Positions 31,198 through 41,925 of a stretch of 64,000 bases of DNA are shown one piece after another. The DNA comes from Clostridium sp. NkU-1. Its GTDB lineage: Bacteria; Bacillota_A; Clostridia; Lachnospirales; Lachnospiraceae. The DNA lies in NCBI GenBank assembly GCA_001312405.1, contig BBDR01000003.1, positions 124,001 to 188,000 of the forward strand, written 5' to 3'. The notes under the pieces were generated by a model. The model did no database searches. It had not been told where the DNA came from and worked only from the letters and a program-made list of their open reading frames with translations. Positions within the stretch are counted from its first letter, which is position 1. Each line of letters begins with the position of its first letter. Made by a program: the position numbers and the translations under genes.

Positions 31198-32020
31198 TGT
31201 GGGATGGAATTCTATTATCTGGTTTTGCAGATGAAATCGATATGGACTTAGGAAAGCAGATTGAAGTATTAAAGAAGCTGGATATTCATCATGTGGAAAT
31301 GCGGGGGGTTAACGGGAAGGGCCTGGTAGAGCATTCCATAAATGAAGCAAAGGAAATCAAAAAGCAGCTTGATGAGGCGGGAATCCGTTTATCCTCTGTG
31401 GGCTCTCCCATTGGAAAAATAAAATCACCGATGATTTTGCCCCTCACATGGAGCTTTACAAGCATACAGTGGAAATTGCCCATGTGATGGAAGTTCCATA
31501 CATCCGTATGTTCAGCTTTTTCATGCCTGAGAATGAAAGCTATGCTTCTTACCGTGGAAAGGTCATGGAACAGCTGGGACAGTTTGCTGATTACGCAAAG
31601 GCCAGCCAGGCCGTACTTCTTCATGAGAATGAAAAGGATATTTACGGAGATGTGGCGGACCGCTGCCTGGAAATCATGAAGGAATTCTACGGGGAGAATT
31701 TTAAGGCAGTTTTCGACTTTGCCAATTTCGTCCAGTGCAGGCAGGACACTCTGGAAGCCTATGAGATGTTAAAGCCGTATATTGCCTACATCCATGTAAA
31801 GGATGCCCTGTGGTCTGACGCCAGCGTGGTTCCGGCAGGTATGGGGGATGGACATGTGGAAGAAATATTAAAAATGCTGAAAGCAGAAGGATATCAGGGA
31901 TTTTTATCTTTAGAGCCTCATTTAAGCGATTTTGCAGGGTTTAATGCCCTGGAGCAGAATGCCGCTCAGAAGAAAAAGATGAGCGGGGAAGAAGCATTTA
32001 CCATGGCATATGAAGCCTGA
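31198..32020 (+). CDS. Sugar phosphate isomerase/epimerase-like TIM-barrel protein, one frameshift
   Basis: Xylose-isomerase-like (AP endonuclease 2 family) barrel protein. It starts at ATG 31198 (MWDGILLSGFADEID) after AAAGGAG. One A is missing near 31421; repaired it reads KIKITDDFAPHMELYKH. Metal-site features include LHENEKDIYGD, FDFANFVQC, YIHVKDA and a final LEPHL. About 274 residues. It follows two dehydrogenases in the same direction, a pairing often seen in cyclitol or sugar-acid catabolism, but the reaction cannot be named. Confidence 0.8.
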
Positions 32021-32060
32021 GAAAAATATTGGTAAAAATTTAACTATTTAGAACCAGCTA

Positions 32061-32112
32061 AAAAAGCGTATCCAGTAGTCCGGTCAGACAGGAACTCCTG
32101 GATACGCTTTTT
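32061..32112. terminator. Bidirectional terminator
   Basis: AAAAAGCGTATCCAG pairs perfectly with CTGGATACGCTTTTT (15 bp). It lies between the convergent TIM-barrel gene and the DeoR gene. Confidence 0.88.
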
Positions 32113-32137
32113 CTTGCTGTAAGGACAGGACTCTGTC

Positions 32138-32913
32138 CTATGGTTCAGGTGCAATCTCAATGACGCAGCCCAATTCCCTGCAGCTGGAACTGAAGGCATC
32201 ATCGGGCATCTGTTCGGTCAATATGTAATCAAACTGCCCGATATCTCCGAAGGTCATGAGAGATGTGCGCCCAAATTTTGAGGAATCCGCCAGAAGATAA
32301 TGCTTCTGGCTCTTTTTTAATGCTGTTTTTTTGATGATGTATTCCTCTGCGGAAGCGTTACAGACCCCGGCCTGGAGGGAAATTCCTGTACAGGCCATAA
32401 ATGCCCGGATAATGTTATAATCTTCTAAATATTCCACACAGGAGCTGCCAACTAAAGATGCGGTATTCCTTTTTAAGGATCCAGGCAGGACGATTACGTT
32501 GATGTTGGGATAATTCATGGATTTGTTGACGACCTGGATGCTGTTGGTTATGACTGTAACCGCCGTCAAATGGGTCAGGTGATCCACAATATTCATGGTG
32601 GTGGTCCCGCTGTCAATGAATATGATATCCCGCTCACGTACATAGGAAGCGGCAAGTGCGGCGATTCTCTGCTTGCTTTGGGCATTTCTGCCGGCACGTT
32701 CATGGAAGGCGATGAGATTCGGGATAGAGGGCGCATTTTCACCTGCAATGACGCTCCATAGACTTTTTCCACGCTGCCCCGGGCGACGAGGATCTCTAAG
32801 TCCCGGCGAAGGGTATTTTTCGAAATTTCAAATTCTTCACACAGAACATCATTGGATGCCGCCTTGTGCTCAAGAATATATTGCTCCAGTTGGTCGATTC
32901 GGGAAATTCTCAT
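32138..32913 (-). CDS. iolR: DeoR-family regulator, probable inositol operon repressor, one frameshift
   Basis: N-terminal DeoR helix-turn-helix (LCEEFEISKNTLRRDLEILVARGSVEKVYG) and a C-terminal sugar-phosphate sensor domain (DSGTTTMNIVDHL, LADSSKFGR). A missing base near 32757 (KVYGGVIAGENAPSI) separates the two as printed. About 258 residues. It is divergent from the iol operon, and B. subtilis IolR is of the same family, so control of iol by an inositol-derived phosphate is a reasonable inference. Confidence 0.82.
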
Positions 32914-33035
32914 AGTTGTACTCCTTGCTCAGCAGCCTCTTTGGCTTGCTTTGATAATATTATAACAGATGTACAAAAGAATATCAAGAAGTAACCAGTA
33001 AATGATCAAAAATAAAAATTTTTTAAAAGATTTTC

Positions 33036-33064
33036 TTGACCATTTCCGTGATAAGTGCTAAAAT
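33036..33064 (+). promoter_or_regulatory. Promoter of the iol operon
   Basis: TTGACC (33036-33041), 17-base spacer, TAAAAT (33059-33064), about 170 bases before the first gene. Between promoter and gene, 33123-33234 has no accepted gene. Confidence 0.65.
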
Positions 33065-33234
33065 ATAACCAAAATATCACATAAATGAAATCAAAATGTA
33101 CCCATAAAGAAAAAAGGAGATAAAAATTCCTTTCACTGATGAAATGATGGTGAAGACAGGAAATGTTAATATTCTGGCCAATGTAATAGAAGAGCAGGGT
33201 ATTGGGATTGCAGCCCGGATAAAGGAGAAGAAAT

Positions 33235-34079
33235 ATGGGATTAGTAAAAATGAAGGAATTGCTGAATCAGGCATCAGAAAAAAACTGGGCGGTTGGAGCT
33301 TCAGCGTGGGAAACCTTGAGATGGTGAAGGGAGCTGTAAAGGCAGCAGAAGATATGAATACCCCCATTATCTTACAGATCGCGGAAGTACGTCTCCCTCA
33401 CTCCCCCTGATTCTGATGGGGCCCATGATGGTGGAGGCAGCGAAGAACGCAAAGGTCGATATTGCAGTTCATCTTGATCACGGCAAGACCATTCAGGTGC
33501 TAAAACAGGCTCTGGGCTACGGGTTCACCTCTGTAATGATGGATAGTTCCCATCTTCTTTGAAGAGAATATGGCAAAGACCCTGGAGGCAGCCAATCTTG
33601 CCAGGGAATATGGAGCAACAATAGAAGCAGAGCTTGGCCTGGTGGGCGGCAGCGAAGATGGGAGCACGGATATGGGAATCCTCTGTACCAATCCTGACGA
33701 TGCCAGAACTTTCTGCGAGAGGACCGGCGTGGATGCACTGGCCGTAGCAATCGGCAATGCCCACGGAAATTATCCGGTGGCTCCCAGACTGGCCTTTGAT
33801 GTTCTGGAAGCCATTGATCAGAAGACCGATGTACCTCTGGTTCTTCACGGCGGAACCGGAATCACTCCAGAAGATTTCCGCAAAGCCATAGGCCTTGGAA
33901 TCCGGAAGATCAACATTGCCACAGCCAGCTTTGACAGTCTTACGAAAGAAGCGGTAAAGTATCTGGAATCTGAAGGAAATCATGATTATTTTGGATTGAA
34001 TGAAGCTATGGTACGGGGAGTGTATGAGAATGTAATAAAGCATATCCGGATTTTTAATTGTAAGGAGCCGTTAACGTAA
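33235..34079 (+). CDS. iolJ: Class II aldolase, probable 6-phospho-5-dehydro-2-deoxygluconate aldolase, several frameshifts
   Basis: Cleaves the phosphorylated inositol catabolite to dihydroxyacetone phosphate and malonate semialdehyde; family shared with fructose-bisphosphate aldolase. It starts at ATG 33235 (MGLVKMKELLNQASEKNW) after AAAGGAG. Missing bases near 33292 (GAFSVGN), 33406 (HSPLILMGP) and two near 33556 (SHLPFEENMAK) split it into four frames. Zinc ligands are in DIAVHLDHGKT, GGTGI is LHGGTGITPEDF, and the end has GIRKINIATA. About 283 residues. Named by operon context. Confidence 0.83.
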
Positions 34080-34197
34080 ATCATTTTGATATAATCATTG
34101 GTTCTATGTAAAAAAACTATAATAATAAAACCTCTTAAAGCACCCGTTTTTTTATAACGTTTTGTGTTTTGAGCAAAAGAAAGGAATGGATTTAACT

Positions 34198-35709
34198 ATG
34201 GGAGAAGTAAAAAAAATTAAAGTATCTTGTGAATGGTCAATGGAAGGAATCAAAGACGGAAAAGTATTCGGATGCCTACGATCCCAGTACCGGCGAAGTA
34301 ATTGCCAAGGTACCATGCTGTACTCCGGCAGAAGTGGAAGAAGCTGTGGAGGCAGCCAAAGCAGCATTTCCGTCCTGGTCAGCTACCCCTGTAATAAAAA
34401 GAGTTCAGGTACTGTATAAGCTCAGAGATTTACTCATCGAGCATATGGATGAACTTACCATGCTTGTGGCAAAGGAAAACGGTAAAAACTGGGAAGAGGC
34501 TCAGGGCGATGTACTGAAAGCCAAAGAAGCTACCGAACAGGCCATAAGTGCTCCGTCACTGATGATGGGAGACAGCCTGATGGATGCTTCCACCGGATTT
34601 GATACAGTACTGTATCGTATGCCTCTGGGAGTATTTGCCGGCATCGTTCCATTCAATTTCCCTGCAATGATACCTATGGGCTGGATGACCCCCATGTGTA
34701 TCGCTTGCGGCAACACCATAGTACTTAAAGCTGCATCCTTTACCCCTCAGACCTGTATGCGTATCGCTGAACTGTATAAAGAAGCAGGACTGCCGGACGG
34801 CGTTATTAATATTGTTACCTGCTCCAGAAACGAAGCAGAGATTCTTCTCACTCATCCCGACATCAAAGGAATCAGCTTCGTAGGTTCCACATCTGTAGGC
34901 AAGCATATCTACTCCACTGCTGCAGCTACGGGTAAGCGGGTTCAGGCGCTCTGCGAAGCGAAGAACCATGCCCTGGTTTTAAATGATGCTCCGGTCAAGC
35001 GGGTAGCAGCAGGCATCATCAACTCTGCGTTCGGATGTGCAGGAGAAAGATGTATGCTCTGCCCGTTGTGGTAGTACAGGAGGGAATCGCCGATGCCCTT
35101 GTAGCGGAGTTAACCGCTCAGGCTAAGACTCTTAAAGTGGGCCCTGCGTATGATAAGAGTACAAAACTCGGTCCGGTGGTAAATAAGGCTCATAGAGATT
35201 CCATCGTAAAGTGGATCGAGACAGGATTGGAAGAAGGCGCAGAGCTTGTGCTGGACGGACGCAACATCGTAGTCGAAGGCAGCGAAGGTGGCTTTTATTT
35301 AGGGCCGACCATATTTGACCATGTGACTGCCGGCATGAGCGTAGGAGATAAAGAAATCTTCGGACCGGTTCTGTGCATTAAGAGAGTGAAGACTTTTGAA
35401 GAGGGATTGGAGATAATGAATGCCAACCCATTTGCAAATGGCTCTGTTATCTTTACACAAAACGGTCACTATGCCAGAGAGTTCGCCAGACACACCGATG
35501 GCGGTATGATCGGTATCAATGTAGGCATTCCGGTTCCAGTGGGCATGTTTCCTTTTAATGGAAAGAAACTGTCATTCATCGGAGATCTGCACTGTTTAGG
35601 TAAAGATGGCTATAGATTCTTCACGGAAAACAAGGTTGTCACCAGCAGATGGTTCGACGAAGAAACCGGAGAGTCTACAACCGTGAATACCTGGGATGGC
35701 ACAATCTAA
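34198..35709 (+). CDS. iolA: Methylmalonate-semialdehyde dehydrogenase, two frameshifts
   Basis: Oxidises malonate semialdehyde to acetyl-CoA, the final step of inositol catabolism. It starts at ATG 34198 after AAAGGAATGG. An indel near 34217 (KIKYLVNGQWKESKT) and a missing base near 35054 (ERCMALPVVVV) break it. The aldehyde dehydrogenase signatures are present: FNFPAMIPMGWM, FVGSTSVGKHIY, and the catalytic cysteine in FGCAGERCM. About 503 residues after repair. Confidence 0.9.
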
Positions 35710-35738
35710 AATGCCATCCAAAGATATATAAAAACGCC

Positions 35739-35763
35739 CTGCAAGGTGGTTGAAACCTTGCAG
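35739..35763 (+). terminator. Hairpin between iolA and iolC
   Basis: CTGCAAGGT/ACCTTGCAG stem with a 7-base loop, followed after TGTG by TTTTT. It may be a partial terminator that lowers expression of the downstream iol genes relative to iolJ-iolA. Confidence 0.6.
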
Positions 35764-35922
35764 TGTGTTTTTCGTTCTAAGGAATAACCGCCAATCTGAC
35801 ATATGTTAAGAGAAATGACGGGAGCCGGATTCAAAAGCTGACCGGAAAAGTTCAATATGGAACAGAGCTCACGGGGAGAAAATAAAAACAATGGCACACA
35901 AAACGATGGGAGAGATGGGACG

Positions 35923-36957
35923 ATGGAATATGTAAAATTTGATGAAACCAGAGAGATGGACTTAATTCTTCTTGGAAGGGTGGCAATTGATTTTAATCCG
36001 GCTTACAACGAGTATGTAAAAGAAGAATTCAAGCCGTTAAAAAAGGTGCACATGTTTGAAAAGTTTGTGGGCGGTTCTCCGGCTAACATCGCCGTAGGTG
36101 TGACCAGACATAACATGAGGGCGGGATTCATCGGGAAAGTATCAGATGACCAGTTCGGTGAATTTGTCGTAGATTATTTCAATGACCAGGGAATCGATAC
36201 TTCTCATATTACAAAATGCAAAAATGGAGAAAAGCTGGGACTGACCTTTACAGAAATGCTCTCTTCCAGTGACAGCAATATCCTGATGTACCGGAACTGC
36301 ATTGCTGACTTACAGCTGGATGTAGAAGATATAGACGAAGCGTATATCAAAAAGGCAAAAGCAATTTTGATATCAGGTACGGCGCTTGCACAAAGCCCGT
36401 CAAGAGAGGCAGCCCTTAAGGCAGTCATGCTGGCCAAGAGAAACGATGTCAGAATTATCTTTGATATCGATTACAGAGCATATAACTGGAAAAATACGGA
36501 TGAGATATCTATTTACTACTCCGCAGTTGCCAAAGAAGCCGATATTATTATGGGCTCAAGAGAAGAATTTGACTTAACGGAAAAACTGATCAAACCGGGC
36601 ATGACAGATAAAGAAAGTGCGGCTCTGTGGCAGAGCTATCATGCCAGGATCGTGGTCATCAAGCACGGAATGAAAGGGTCTACCGCATATACTCATGACG
36701 GACAGTCATTTTCCATCAAACCGTTCCCGGTAGAGGCCAGAAAAGGATTTGGCGGCGGCGACGGATATGGTTCAGGCTTCCTTTATGGCCTGTATCAGGG
36801 CTGGGATATCATAGATTGTCTGGAGTTTGGTTCGGCAGAGGCCTCTATGATGGTAAAGAGCAATAACTGTTCGGATTCCCTGCCCACACCAGAAGAAGTG
36901 CATGCATTTATAAAAGAAGAAAAAGAGAAATTTGGTGAAATGATTGCCCGTGTATAA
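35923..36957 (+). CDS. iolC: 5-dehydro-2-deoxygluconokinase
   Basis: PfkB-family kinase that phosphorylates 5-dehydro-2-deoxygluconate. It carries GGSPANIAVGVTRH near the N-terminus and the catalytic GFGGGDGYGSGFLYGL near residue 280. Intact, with a correct A6 run near 36028. The ATG at 35923 after GGGAGAGATGGG is chosen; ATG 35857 is in frame but has a weaker site. About 344 residues. The next gene follows after 20 bases. Confidence 0.92.
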   Translation: MEYVKFDETREMDLILLGRVAIDFNPAYNEYVKEEFKPLKKVHMFEKFVGGSPANIAVGVTRHNMRAGFIGKVSDDQFGEFVVDYFNDQGIDTSHITKCKNGEKLGLTFTEMLSSSDSNILMYRNCIADLQLDVEDIDEAYIKKAKAILISGTALAQSPSREAALKAVMLAKRNDVRIIFDIDYRAYNWKNTDEISIYYSAVAKEADIIMGSREEFDLTEKLIKPGMTDKESAALWQSYHARIVVIKHGMKGSTAYTHDGQSFSIKPFPVEARKGFGGGDGYGSGFLYGLYQGWDIIDCLEFGSAEASMMVKSNNCSDSLPTPEEVHAFIKEEKEKFGEMIARV

Positions 36958-36977
36958 AATATAAAGGAGAGCGGAAT

Positions 36978-38909
36978 ATGTCAAAAACAATAAGGATGAC
37001 AACAGCACAGGCACTTGTGAAGTTCCTGGATAATCAATATGTTTCTGCCGATGGAGTGGAAACAAAGTTTGTTGAAGGTGTTTTTACTATTTTCGGTCAT
37101 GGAATCGCGGTTGGTTTAGGAGAGGCTCTGGATACGGACCCCGGGCAGCTTAAGGTGCTTCAGGGAAGAAATGAGCAGGGAATGTGCCATGCTGCCATAG
37201 CCTTTTCAAAGCAGAATAACCGGAAGAAAATTATTCCATGTGCTTCATCTGTGGGACCGGGTGCGGCCAATATGGTAACAGCCTGTGCAACCGCAACGGT
37301 AAATAACATTCCGCTTCTGGTATTTCCGGCGGATACCTTTGCCTCCAGACAGCCTGATCCGGTATTGCAGCAGCTGGAACAAAGCGGCAGCCTTGCCACC
37401 ACAACCAATGATGCCTTTAAACCAGTGTGCAAATACTGGGACAGGATCACCAGACCGGAAATGATCATGAGCGCTTTGATCAATGCCATGCGTGTACTGA
37501 CGGACCCGGCGGAAACCGGAGCATGCTGCATTGCCATCTGCCAGGATGTAGAAGGGGAATCCTATGATTATCCCGATTACTTCTTTAAGAAACGAGTTCA
37601 CAGGATTACCAGGCCTCTGGCGGTAGAGGAAGAACTGGCTGAGATCGCAGATATCCTTGCAGAGGCAAAGAAACCGCTTGTAATCGTAGGCGGAGGAGTC
37701 CGCTACTCTGATGCCGGAGAAACCGTAGAAAAATTCTGTGAGGAATTTAAGATACCCTTTGGAGAAACTCAGGGAGGGAAGAGTGCCTGTAAATCAAGCC
37801 ATCCCTATTGTCTTGGCGGAATCGGAGTTACCGGTACCTATGCCTCCAATGTGATCGCAAAGGATGCAGATGTGGTAATCGCCATCGGAACCAGGCTGAG
37901 CGATTTTACAACAAGCTCAAAGTGGCTGTTTAAAAAGGAAGATGTAAGATTTATTACCATCAATAACAGCAGATTCCATGCTTACAAGATGGATGCAGTC
38001 AAAGCAGTCGGGGATGCAAAGGTAACCGTTCTGGCGCTGGCGGAAAAGCTTAAGGAAAGACAGTACGTGTCTCAGTACAAAAACGAGATTGCCGATGCAA
38101 AAAGAAAATGGGATGAAGAGATGGTGCGTTTGGGCAGCATTGAATACACAGGAGATGACTTTGAGCCTAACATTAAAGCACGGGATCCCAGGACTATCCC
38201 GGAATTTGTCCGCTTAACTGGCGGAAGAATCACCCAGACAGCCGCACTTTCAGCAATCAGAAGAGTCATTGATGAAGATGCTACCATTATTACGGCAGGG
38301 GGCTCTCTTCCAAGCTGTATGCAGCGTATGTGGACAACCGACAAACGGGGCGGATACCATGCGGAGTACGGGTATTCCTGTATGGGGTATGAAGTGGCAG
38401 CCACGCTGGGTGTTAAATTTGCAGAGCCGGATAACGAGGTTTACTGTGTTGTGGGTGACTCCAGCTTTCAGATGCTTCACAGTGAGATCATGACCATTAT
38501 GCAGGAAAGGCAAAAGGTCAATATTCTGATATTTGATAACTGTGGCTTTGGCTGCATCAATAATCTGGAAATGAACCATGGAATCGGAAGCCTTGCCACA
38601 GAATTCCGCTATACAGACGGGAAAAAGCCAACAGGAGATTTAATTCCCGTTGATTACGCAAAAATCGGGGAAGGCTATGGACTGAAAGCTTATACCTGCA
38701 GAACCGTTAAAGAACTGGAAGAGGCTCTGGAAGATGCCAAAGGACAGGAAAGGGCCTGCCTGTTTGATTTAAAGGTGATTCCTAAAACCATGTCGGATGG
38801 GTATGAATCCTGGTGGAACGTAGGAATTGCTACAACCTCTGAAAAGAACAGCGTGAGGGAAGCGTGTGAAAGAGTCATGGAAGGAAGAAACGGAGCCAGA
38901 AGGTATTGA
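36978..38909 (+). CDS. iolD: 3D-(3,5/4)-trihydroxycyclohexane-1,2-dione hydrolase
   Basis: Thiamine diphosphate enzyme that opens the cyclitol ring. Intact, 643 residues, starting MSKTIRMTTAQALVKFL after AAAGGAG. The ThDP-binding segment is GDSSFQMLHSEIMT followed by NNLEMNHGIGS; the N-terminal domain has the glutamate in RNEQGMCHAA. Length and domain order match IolD. It lies in the iol operon between iolC and iolE. Confidence 0.95.
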   Translation: MSKTIRMTTAQALVKFLDNQYVSADGVETKFVEGVFTIFGHGIAVGLGEALDTDPGQLKVLQGRNEQGMCHAAIAFSKQNNRKKIIPCASSVGPGAANMVTACATATVNNIPLLVFPADTFASRQPDPVLQQLEQSGSLATTTNDAFKPVCKYWDRITRPEMIMSALINAMRVLTDPAETGACCIAICQDVEGESYDYPDYFFKKRVHRITRPLAVEEELAEIADILAEAKKPLVIVGGGVRYSDAGETVEKFCEEFKIPFGETQGGKSACKSSHPYCLGGIGVTGTYASNVIAKDADVVIAIGTRLSDFTTSSKWLFKKEDVRFITINNSRFHAYKMDAVKAVGDAKVTVLALAEKLKERQYVSQYKNEIADAKRKWDEEMVRLGSIEYTGDDFEPNIKARDPRTIPEFVRLTGGRITQTAALSAIRRVIDEDATIITAGGSLPSCMQRMWTTDKRGGYHAEYGYSCMGYEVAATLGVKFAEPDNEVYCVVGDSSFQMLHSEIMTIMQERQKVNILIFDNCGFGCINNLEMNHGIGSLATEFRYTDGKKPTGDLIPVDYAKIGEGYGLKAYTCRTVKELEEALEDAKGQERACLFDLKVIPKTMSDGYESWWNVGIATTSEKNSVREACERVMEGRNGARRY

Positions 38910-38987
38910 TTATTGGCCAGCTTACTAAGAAAATATCCGCTGTAAAAAAGGCGGTATAAAAATATGATAATCCAGGGGGATTCAAAC

Positions 38988-39893
38988 ATGTTAAACAAGG
39001 AGAAAGTAAAATTAGGAATCGCACCAATCGCATGGACTAACGATGATCTGCCAGATCTGGGAAAGGAAAATACCTTTGAACAGTGTGTCAGCGAAATGGC
39101 CCTTGCAGGCTTTACCGGTTCCGAGGTGGGCAACAAATATCCAAGAGATGTGGAAGTATTAAAGAAGGCTTTGGACCTTCGGGGCGTGGAAATCTGCAAC
39201 GCCTGGTTTTCCACCTTCCTGATCAGCAAGCCTTATGAGGAGACGGAAGAAGGATTTGAAAAGCATGTGGCGTTCCTGGCAGCTATGGGTGCCAAGGTCG
39301 TAGGTGTTTCCGAGCAGAGCTACAGCATACAGGGGATTCAGGATCAGCCGGTGTTCGAAGGAAAGCATGAGATGGATGACAGGGAATGGAATCTGCTGTG
39401 TGAGGGCTTAAACCGCCTTGGAAAGCTTTCCAAAGAAAAATACGGGGTGACTTTAACCTTCCATCACCACATGGGGACCGTTGTACAGAACGCGGCGGAG
39501 GTGGAACGCATGATGGCGGGCACGGATCCGGAATATGTAAACCTTCTGTTTGACAGCGGCCATTTTGCATACTGCGGCGAGGATCCGGTGGCAATGGTAG
39601 AAAAATATGTGGGACGTATCAAACATGTGCATTTAAAGGATATCCGTCCAGAAGTTGTAAAAAGGGTGAGAGAAGAGAGGATGAGCTTCCTGGCAGGGGT
39701 TCGGGCAGGCGCATTCACCATTCCGGGAGACGGCTGCATTGACTTTGATCCGATTTTCAAGGTGCTGGAGGAAGCTTCCTATGAGGGATACATGGTAGTA
39801 GAGGCAGAGCAGGACCCTGCAAAGGCAAATCCTCTGGAATATGCTATCCAGGCAAGAAAGTTCATCGCTGAAAAAAACCGGTCTTTAAGATAA
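38988..39893 (+). CDS. iolE: Inosose dehydratase
   Basis: Dehydrates 2-keto-myo-inositol to the trihydroxycyclohexane dione used by IolD. TIM-barrel protein starting [22 protein letters not shown]; metal ligands lie in [19 protein letters not shown] and HVHLKDIRP. The ATG at 38988 is preferred because CCAGGGGG lies 8 bases upstream; an in-frame ATG at 38964 lacks a clear site. Intact, 301 residues. Confidence 0.93.
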   Translation: MLNKEKVKLGIAPIAWTNDDLPDLGKENTFEQCVSEMALAGFTGSEVGNKYPRDVEVLKKALDLRGVEICNAWFSTFLISKPYEETEEGFEKHVAFLAAMGAKVVGVSEQSYSIQGIQDQPVFEGKHEMDDREWNLLCEGLNRLGKLSKEKYGVTLTFHHHMGTVVQNAAEVERMMAGTDPEYVNLLFDSGHFAYCGEDPVAMVEKYVGRIKHVHLKDIRPEVVKRVREERMSFLAGVRAGAFTIPGDGCIDFDPIFKVLEEASYEGYMVVEAEQDPAKANPLEYAIQARKFIAEKNRSLR

Positions 39894-39917
39894 AAAAAGA
39901 GAAGGGAAAAGAAAATT

Positions 39918-40932
39918 ATGGTAACTGTAGGAATTATTGGAGCAGGAAGAATCGGCAAGGTACATACCACCAGCATTTGCAACCTTGTAAAAAAATGGGA
40001 AGATCAAGACCATTGCCGATCCATTTATGAATGAGGAAACAGACGAATGGGCAAGAAACATGGGAGTTGCCAATACAACAAAGGATTACAGGGAAATTTT
40101 AGAGGACCCGGAGATTGATGCGGTTTTGATCTGCTCCTCCACCAACACTCATTCCCCTATTTCCGTTGAGGCCATTAAGGCAGGAAAGCATGTATTCTGT
40201 GAAAAGCCCATTGATCACGACATTGAAAAGATCAAGGAAGTTATGGAAGCCTTAAAGGGCAGTAAGATTAAATATCAGGTAGGCTTTAACCGCCGCTTTG
40301 ACCACAACTTTGAAGCAGTGAGAAATGCGGTTGCAGCCGGAAAAATCGGAGAGCCACACATCATCAAAGTGACCTCCAGAGATCCGGAGCCCCCAAGCGC
40401 TGAATATGCAGCAGTATCCGGCGGCATGTTCTTGGATATGACCATTCATGACTTTGATATGGTCCGCTTCTTGGCAGGCTGCGATGCGGAGGAAATCTAC
40501 GTTCAGTCCGCAGTACTTGTGGATCCGGCCATCGGAGAAGCAGGAGATGTGGATACCGCAGTTATCACTCTGAAGATGGAGAACGGAAGCCTGGCAGTTA
40601 TTGATAATTCCAGAAGGGCAGCTTACGGCTATGACCAGAGAGCAGAAGTATTCGGCTCCAAGGGAATGGTGGCAACCTCCAATGATACCGAATCCAGCGC
40701 AGTATTAAGTACTGCCGATGGCGTTACCGGAGAAAAGCCCCTTTACTTCTTCTTAGAGCGTTATATGCAGTCCTTTGCAAAGGAAGTGAACTGCTTCATC
40801 GAAGCCATTGAGAATGATAACGATACCCCTCTTGGTGTAGAGGATGGATTAAAGCCTGTATTAATGGGCATCGCCGCCAAAAAATCCGTACAGGAGCACA
40901 GACCTGTAAAGATTTCTGAAATATTGATGTAA
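39918..40932 (+). CDS. iolG: Inositol 2-dehydrogenase, one frameshift
   Basis: First enzyme of the pathway: NAD-dependent oxidation of myo-inositol to 2-keto-myo-inositol. Gfo/Idh/MocA family with GIIGAGRIGKVH, CEKPIDHD, and DMTIHDFDMVRFL, the last typical of IolG. An A7 run near 39989-39995 (six needed: NLVKNGKIKTIADPF) creates an early stop as printed. Repaired length about 337 residues. Shine-Dalgarno GAAGGG precedes the ATG. Confidence 0.92.
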
Positions 40933-40967
40933 TGAGCGTAAGAGCGCGCAAGAGAGCGAAGGTGAGC

Positions 40968-41019
40968 TTGCACATCGGTGTGAGCGGCGAATGCTGATCA
41001 TGAACTGCAGGTTCATGAT
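40968..41019 (+). repeat. Hairpin element between iolG and iolB
   Basis: ATCATGAAC (40997-41005) pairs with GTTCATGAT (41011-41019) around TGCAG, preceded by GTGAGCGGCGAATGC. The GCGAATGC word beside a hairpin is shared with the element at 15874-15917. No T tract, so not a simple terminator. Confidence 0.5.
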
Positions 41020-41048
41020 ACAGGCTACAGATGGAGAAAGGAGCTGCC

Positions 41049-41824
41049 ATGAGCGAATTATTCAGTTATCCGGAATTTGATCCCCAAGGAATAAAACTCC
41101 TCACCAAAGCAGGAGATGGGGAAAATGATATGTTAATGGACATTGCCGTCTATGAGATGAAGGCGGGGGAGGAACGGTCCTTTTCCAGTGGGTCGGATGA
41201 GATGGCGGTCCTTCTCCTTACCGGAGAGATATCATTTTCCTGGGAAGAAAAGAAGGAGTGGGGAAAACGGAGCAGCCTGATGGAAGAAGGACCATACTGC
41301 CTTCATGTTTCAAAGGGTGTTTTGGTCAGCATAGGGGCAAAAGAGGACAGTCAGATCCTGGTTCAGCGAACCGAAAATGACAAGGCATTTAACAGCGTTT
41401 TCTATAGACCCCAGGACTGTACCAATGATATTTTTGGGGAAGGGCTTTTGGAAAACAAGATGAAGCGGACGGTCCGCACCATCTTTGACTACAATAATGC
41501 TCCCTATTCCAATATGGTAAACGGAGAAGTCATCACTCATCAGGCGGGTGGTCCAGCTACACTCCTCATGACCATCCCCAGCCTGAGGTTTATTACTACC
41601 GCTTTGAACGGCCTGAGGGCTTTGGCGCCTGCTTCATTGGGGAAGATGTCTTTAAGATCAAGGATGGAAGCTGTGCTGCCATTACCGGCGGCAGGACTCA
41701 TCCTCAGGTGACTGCACCTGGTTTCCCCATGTACTATTGCTGGATGATCCGGCACCTTCCGGGCAATCCATGGACAACACGGGTAGATGACCCAAGATAT
41801 AATTGGATCAAGGAATTAAAATAA
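41049..41824 (+). CDS. iolB: 5-deoxy-glucuronate isomerase, one frameshift
   Basis: Isomerises 5-deoxyglucuronate to 5-dehydro-2-deoxygluconate for IolC. Cupin fold: after repair of one missing G near 41549 it reads AGWSSYTPHDHPQPEVYYYRF and then GRTHPQVTAPGFPMYYCWMIRHL, the metal-binding core of IolB. The true stop is TAA 41822-41824; as printed the frame ends early at 41711. Start ATG 41049 follows GAAAGGAG. About 258 residues. Confidence 0.9.
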
Positions 41825-41925
41825 CTTGATTCTGGTGGCCTATACGCACAAAAATTATAGGATTGGATAGCGCTTTTTTTACCTTGATACGATCAACCTC
41901 ATTTTTAATGTGAAAAGGAGAGTTT

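Noticed and set aside
33123..33410. Small open frame upstream of and overlapping iolJ
   Set aside because: It lacks a standard start after AAAGGAGATAAAA, has no recognisable family, and its second half is iolJ coding sequence read through a frameshift.
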